A DNA stretch of 64,000 nt from Arcticibacter pallidicorallinus (lineage in GTDB: Bacteria; Bacteroidota; Bacteroidia; Sphingobacteriales; Sphingobacteriaceae), in NCBI RefSeq assembly GCF_003002875.1, contig NZ_PVTH01000012.1:1-64000 (forward strand), in the 5' to 3' direction. A program made the translations under genes and the position numbers. The notes under the pieces were generated by a model that was not told the DNA's origin, did no database searches, and saw only the letters and a program-made list of their open reading frames with translations. This document shows, one piece after another, positions 60,917-64,000 of the stretch. The stretch's first letter is position 1, and each line of letters starts with the position of its first letter.

Positions 60917-61626
60917 ATATTTCTGTCCTGTATCTTATTAAAAAATCCTTCCCTGTAGGTGTCTCCTATCGGTATGATTTTGTCCCCAATCTGAATGCGG
61001 CCTCTCTCAATGCTTTCTATCTTGGGGATGGCGACGATATAAGACTTGTGAACCCTGACGAATATATCCGACGGCAGTGCTTCTTCCATCTTTTTCATAT
61101 ACTGCAGGGTGATGATCCGCTCCTGGGGTGTAAAAATCGATATATAATCCTTGAGCCCTTCTATATACAGGATGTCGTTGATGTAAATCTTCTGAATCCG
61201 GTGCTCTGTTTTAACAAAAATAAAATCCTGAACGCCCGAACTTGCCTTTTCGGGAATTATAACGGGTTTCTCCTGTATTTGCTGCTGAACTTTTGATACC
61301 GCCTTATAAAACCGGTCGAAAGCTATTGGCTTCAACAGATAATCAGCCACATCCAGATCATAACCCTCCAGTGCATATTGTGGATAGGCCGTAGTTAGAA
61401 TCACCCGGCATTTTCCTTTTATGATCTTCAATAACTGAATTCCCGTAAGTTCCGGCATCTGTACATCCAGAAAAATCAGATCCACTTCTCCTGTTTGCGC
61501 AATAGCCAGGGCTTCGAATGCACTAGTGGTCGCTTTAATCAACTCCAGACTAGATACTTTTTCAATATAGTCTACAAGGATGTCTAAAGCCAGTGGTTCA
61601 TCATCTACAACTAAACATCGTATCAT
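60913..61626 (-). CDS. LytTR-family response regulator
   Basis: A 237-residue two-component regulator. The receiver domain has VDDEPLALDIL, the phospho-acceptor Asp54 in IFLDVQMPELTG and the Lys in YLLKPIAF. The C-terminal LytTR DNA-binding domain (residues about 135-237) shows FVKTEHRIQKIYINDILYIE and FVRVHKSYIVAIPKIESIE. It starts 2 bases after the kinase gene and is the output half of the pair. The target genes are unknown. Confidence 0.93.
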   Translation of the reverse strand: MIRCLVVDDEPLALDILVDYIEKVSSLELIKATTSAFEALAIAQTGEVDLIFLDVQMPELTGIQLLKIIKGKCRVILTTAYPQYALEGYDLDVADYLLKPIAFDRFYKAVSKVQQQIQEKPVIIPEKASSGVQDFIFVKTEHRIQKIYINDILYIEGLKDYISIFTPQERIITLQYMKKMEEALPSDIFVRVHKSYIVAIPKIESIERGRIQIGDKIIPIGDTYREGFFNKIQDRNI

Positions 61627-61628
61627 GG

Positions 61629-62642
61629 TTATAAATGTAAAATTAATTTACAATAGTAGATAAGCCGTCCGTTTTCTATGGTCAGCTCATATCTTCCTGC
61701 ATAAGCTAACTCAAGACGTCGTTTCACATTGCTCAATCCTATACCTCCAAGAACATCTTTATTCTGGAGGTTCTTCTTGTTTCTTACTTCAAACGTCATC
61801 TTGCTTGCCTGAACCTGCAATTTAATATCAAGCGGACTAGCCTCTTCTGTCACGATACCGTGTTTGAAACAGTTCTCCACAAATGCAATCAGGATTAGCG
61901 GAATAATTTGCATATCCTCGTTCACGCCGGAATAACTAAAGTTAACAAACGCGCCATCTTTGAAGCGCAGTTTCTGTAGCTCAATATAATTTTGTAAATA
62001 ACGCATTTCGCGTTCCAATGGCACCGTCGGCTCATTACTATCCTGCAGCATATACCTCATAATCTCCGAGAGCTTAAGAATAGCAGCAGGTGTCTTTTCT
62101 GAACGCTGATAAGCGAGGGAATAAATATTATTGAGTGAATTAAAAAGAAAATGAGGATTTATCTGCGATTTCAGAAAGGCAAGCTCCGCGGTGAGCTTCT
62201 CATTCTCCAAATTCTTTCTCACCTTCTCATTTTGAAACCAGTCCCCAGCAAACTTAAGGGCTGTACTGATAAAAACAAAAAATGCTCCGGTGATTAGAGC
62301 GATGACGACATACTCCCAAAAGCTAACATAATAATCCCTGTTCGGCCCCCGGACCAGCACAATTTCCCTGAAGAAGGACGCAACTGCATACTTAACTACT
62401 GCAGACGATGCTATTAGAAGAAGAATACTCACAGCACAACCCAGGTACCTTCGGCTATTTAAATAGCTAGGCAGTATATAGAGGTAATTAATATAAAAGA
62501 CAGCGATATTGATCAGGCCGAAATAAAAAAATATCACCACAGAGCTCGCGAGATTTCCACCGCGGCTGCTGATATAAACAAACAGAATTAATATAAGAGC
62601 CCAAAGCAATGCATGCAGACAAGCTCTTTGCAAATTATTCAT
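61629..62642 (-). CDS. LytS/YehU-type sensor histidine kinase
   Basis: A 337-residue membrane kinase. Four hydrophobic helices occupy residues 10-130 without a periplasmic sensor domain. A short coiled region leads to the His_kinase domain with phospho-acceptor His164 in SQINPHFLFNSLNNIYSL. The ATP-binding N box follows (LILIAFVENCFKHGI) and a G box (GIGLSNVKRRLELAY). It partners the LytTR regulator immediately downstream. The signal is unknown. Confidence 0.92.
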   Translation of the reverse strand: MNNLQRACLHALLWALILILFVYISSRGGNLASSVVIFFYFGLINIAVFYINYLYILPSYLNSRRYLGCAVSILLLIASSAVVKYAVASFFREIVLVRGPNRDYYVSFWEYVVIALITGAFFVFISTALKFAGDWFQNEKVRKNLENEKLTAELAFLKSQINPHFLFNSLNNIYSLAYQRSEKTPAAILKLSEIMRYMLQDSNEPTVPLEREMRYLQNYIELQKLRFKDGAFVNFSYSGVNEDMQIIPLILIAFVENCFKHGIVTEEASPLDIKLQVQASKMTFEVRNKKNLQNKDVLGGIGLSNVKRRLELAYAGRYELTIENGRLIYYCKLILHL

Positions 62643-62720
62643 CGTCCTAAAATACCTGAAAGATGTTGCATTTTAAGACACATTAGACAAACCGTCGATA
62701 TTTATCTGCCAACCACCACC

Positions 62721-62757
62721 AAAAAAGAAGAGGCTGTCCCTTTCGAAACGCCTCTCT
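62721..62757 (-). terminator. Terminator of ackA
   Basis: On the minus strand AGAGGC and GCCTCT pair around a 15-base loop and are followed by TCTTTTTT. It lies 18 bases after the ackA stop codon. Confidence 0.7.
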
Positions 62758-62774
62758 CCATTTTATGATTTTAA

Positions 62775-63974
62775 TTAATTCTGGATCAGCTCAAAGCACT
62801 GTTTGGCGATTTCCAGCTCCTCGTTCGTAGGTACTACCAGCACTTTAACCCTGGAATCCGGAAGATTAAGTTCTCTTAGGCCCTTTGCACGGATCTTATT
62901 TTCTTCTGCGTTAAACGTGATGCCTAGAAACTCCATATCACAACATACCATCTCGCGGAGGTCGGGATCATTCTCACCGACGCCAGCAGTAAAAATAATT
63001 GCATCCAGGCCGTTCATCGCGGCAGCGTACGATCCGATATATTTCTTAATGCGATAGGCATACATATCATACGCAAGTTTGGCATTTTTATCGCCAGCGT
63101 CAATCGCCTTCAGGATATCCCTCATGTCGCTGAAACCCGTCAACCCAAGCATACCACTGCGCTTATTGAGCAATGTATCCACCTGGGCGATGTCATATCC
63201 CAATTGATTAACCAGGTAAAAGATCACAGATGGATCAATATTTCCGCTGCGAGTACCCATGATCAAACCGTCCAGAGGTCCCAAGCCCATACTGGTATCG
63301 ATACACTTGCCACCGTCTACTGCTGCCATGCTGCAACCATTACCTAAATGAATAGTGATCAGCTTAGCGTCAGGCTTGTTCAGGTGCGCAATAGCCTCTT
63401 CACTCACATACTTATGACTCGTTCCATGAAAACCATAAACACGCACACCGTAATCTTTGTAAAAATTCTCTGGAATAGCATAGCGGAAAGCTTTTTCAGG
63501 CATCGTTGAGTGGAAAGCAGTATCAAATACAACCACATGAGTTGCCTTACTGAAGATATGCTCTGCTACGTTAATACCGACATAGTGACCCGGGTTATGC
63601 AAGGGCGCTAAAATGGCCAGGCGTTTGATCTCCTCCTTAACATCAGGAGTTACCTTGCAGGTTTCCACGAAAGACTCGCCCCCGTGAACGATCCGGTGCC
63701 CCACAACTTCGATCTCTTCTGGATTCTGGATAACCCCGATTCCGGGCTCTGTAAGCAACATACCTACTTCCTTCATCCCCGCATCATGATCCGGCAATTC
63801 CAATACGCGTTTAATCACCTGTTCTTGATCGTTAACAAACACTTTATGCGTAATGATCGATTCCTCCAGGCCGATACGTTCCACCAGTCCGGAGCAGATT
63901 GGACTTTCAGACGGCCACTTAAACAACTGGTATTTTATTGAGCTGCTTCCGCAGTTTACTACAAAAATATTCAT
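62775..63974 (-). CDS. ackA: Acetate kinase
   Basis: A 399-residue ASKHA-fold enzyme that interconverts acetate plus ATP and acetyl phosphate. Motifs are VNCGSSSIKYQLF at the N-terminus, HRIVHGG, THLGNG-like TIHLGNGCSMAAVDGG, the conserved DTSMGLGPLDGLIMGTRSGNIDPS and IFTAGVGENDP. Complete. A pta partner is not in view and may lie beyond the right edge, upstream of ackA. Confidence 0.96.
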   Translation of the reverse strand: MNIFVVNCGSSSIKYQLFKWPSESPICSGLVERIGLEESIITHKVFVNDQEQVIKRVLELPDHDAGMKEVGMLLTEPGIGVIQNPEEIEVVGHRIVHGGESFVETCKVTPDVKEEIKRLAILAPLHNPGHYVGINVAEHIFSKATHVVVFDTAFHSTMPEKAFRYAIPENFYKDYGVRVYGFHGTSHKYVSEEAIAHLNKPDAKLITIHLGNGCSMAAVDGGKCIDTSMGLGPLDGLIMGTRSGNIDPSVIFYLVNQLGYDIAQVDTLLNKRSGMLGLTGFSDMRDILKAIDAGDKNAKLAYDMYAYRIKKYIGSYAAAMNGLDAIIFTAGVGENDPDLREMVCCDMEFLGITFNAEENKIRAKGLRELNLPDSRVKVLVVPTNEELEIAKQCFELIQN

Positions 63975-64000
63975 GCTTTTCTATTAATTTTAGCTCTGTT

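Overview
The window comes from the chromosome of a member of the Bacteroidota, most likely a Pedobacter/Mucilaginibacter-type sphingobacterium. The evidence is a GldJ/PorV pair of the type IX secretion (T9SS)/gliding machinery, many Bacteroidota-only families (DUF2480, DUF3108, DUF3109, DUF4159, DUF4834, DUF6427), a short NuoG without the molybdopterin domain, a duplicated-ExbD TonB operon, Bacteroidota-type -7 promoter boxes (TAnnTTTG), and an almost complete lack of Shine-Dalgarno sequences. Most genes are on the minus strand. I saw no tRNA or rRNA gene, prophage, insertion sequence or CRISPR array.

Layout. 0.2-8 kb: secreted thioredoxin-fold protein, DegP/HtrA protease, dapF and aspS (plus strand), then three Bacteroidota DUF proteins. 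8-13 kb: an envelope cluster, read coaX > outer-membrane barrel > lptC, followed by a PpiD/SurA-like periplasmic foldase. 13-16 kb: upp > yjjG-type nucleotidase > DinB-like protein > DUF6427 membrane protein. 16-21 kb (plus): uvrB, YwbE-like, DUF4834 and a large YfhO membrane protein. 21.2-21.6 kb: a gene-poor stretch with a degenerate 11-bp periodic repeat. 21.6-28 kb: a surface-glycan operon (methyltransferase, GT4, Wzx-type flippase, GT2-like, GT4-GT2 fusion). 28-38 kb: typA, a 49-aa Cys-rich membrane peptide, ispF, porV divergent from gldJ, DUF4159, rsmE, a CNNM/CBS hemolysin-type protein, ppa and dedA. 37.7-50.7 kb: a complete 14-gene nuo operon (nuoA-N) encoding the proton-pumping NADH:quinone oxidoreductase. 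50.8-56.6 kb: the energy-transduction operon exbB-exbD-exbD-tonB-small membrane protein-PstS-like lipoprotein-TPR protein. 56.8-64 kb: SUI1/YciH, a lipid kinase, metK behind a SAM-II-like riboswitch, NUDIX, plsC, a LytS/LytT-type two-component system and ackA.

How it fits together. Complex I builds the proton-motive force, and the ExbB/ExbD/TonB system spends it at the outer membrane. DegP, PpiD, LptC, the barrel protein, PorV and GldJ serve envelope and outer-membrane assembly and T9SS secretion. The glycosyltransferase/flippase operon and YfhO probably decorate surface lipids or proteins. The least ordinary signals are regulatory or structural: the riboswitch with an overlapping hydrophobic upstream ORF before metK, the helically phased 11-bp repeat, a hairpin with a U-tract at the nuoA/nuoB junction, a perfect palindrome next to dedA, and a tiny Cys-rich membrane gene with a promoter almost touching its start codon. 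I found no clear candidate for a wholly new multi-gene system.
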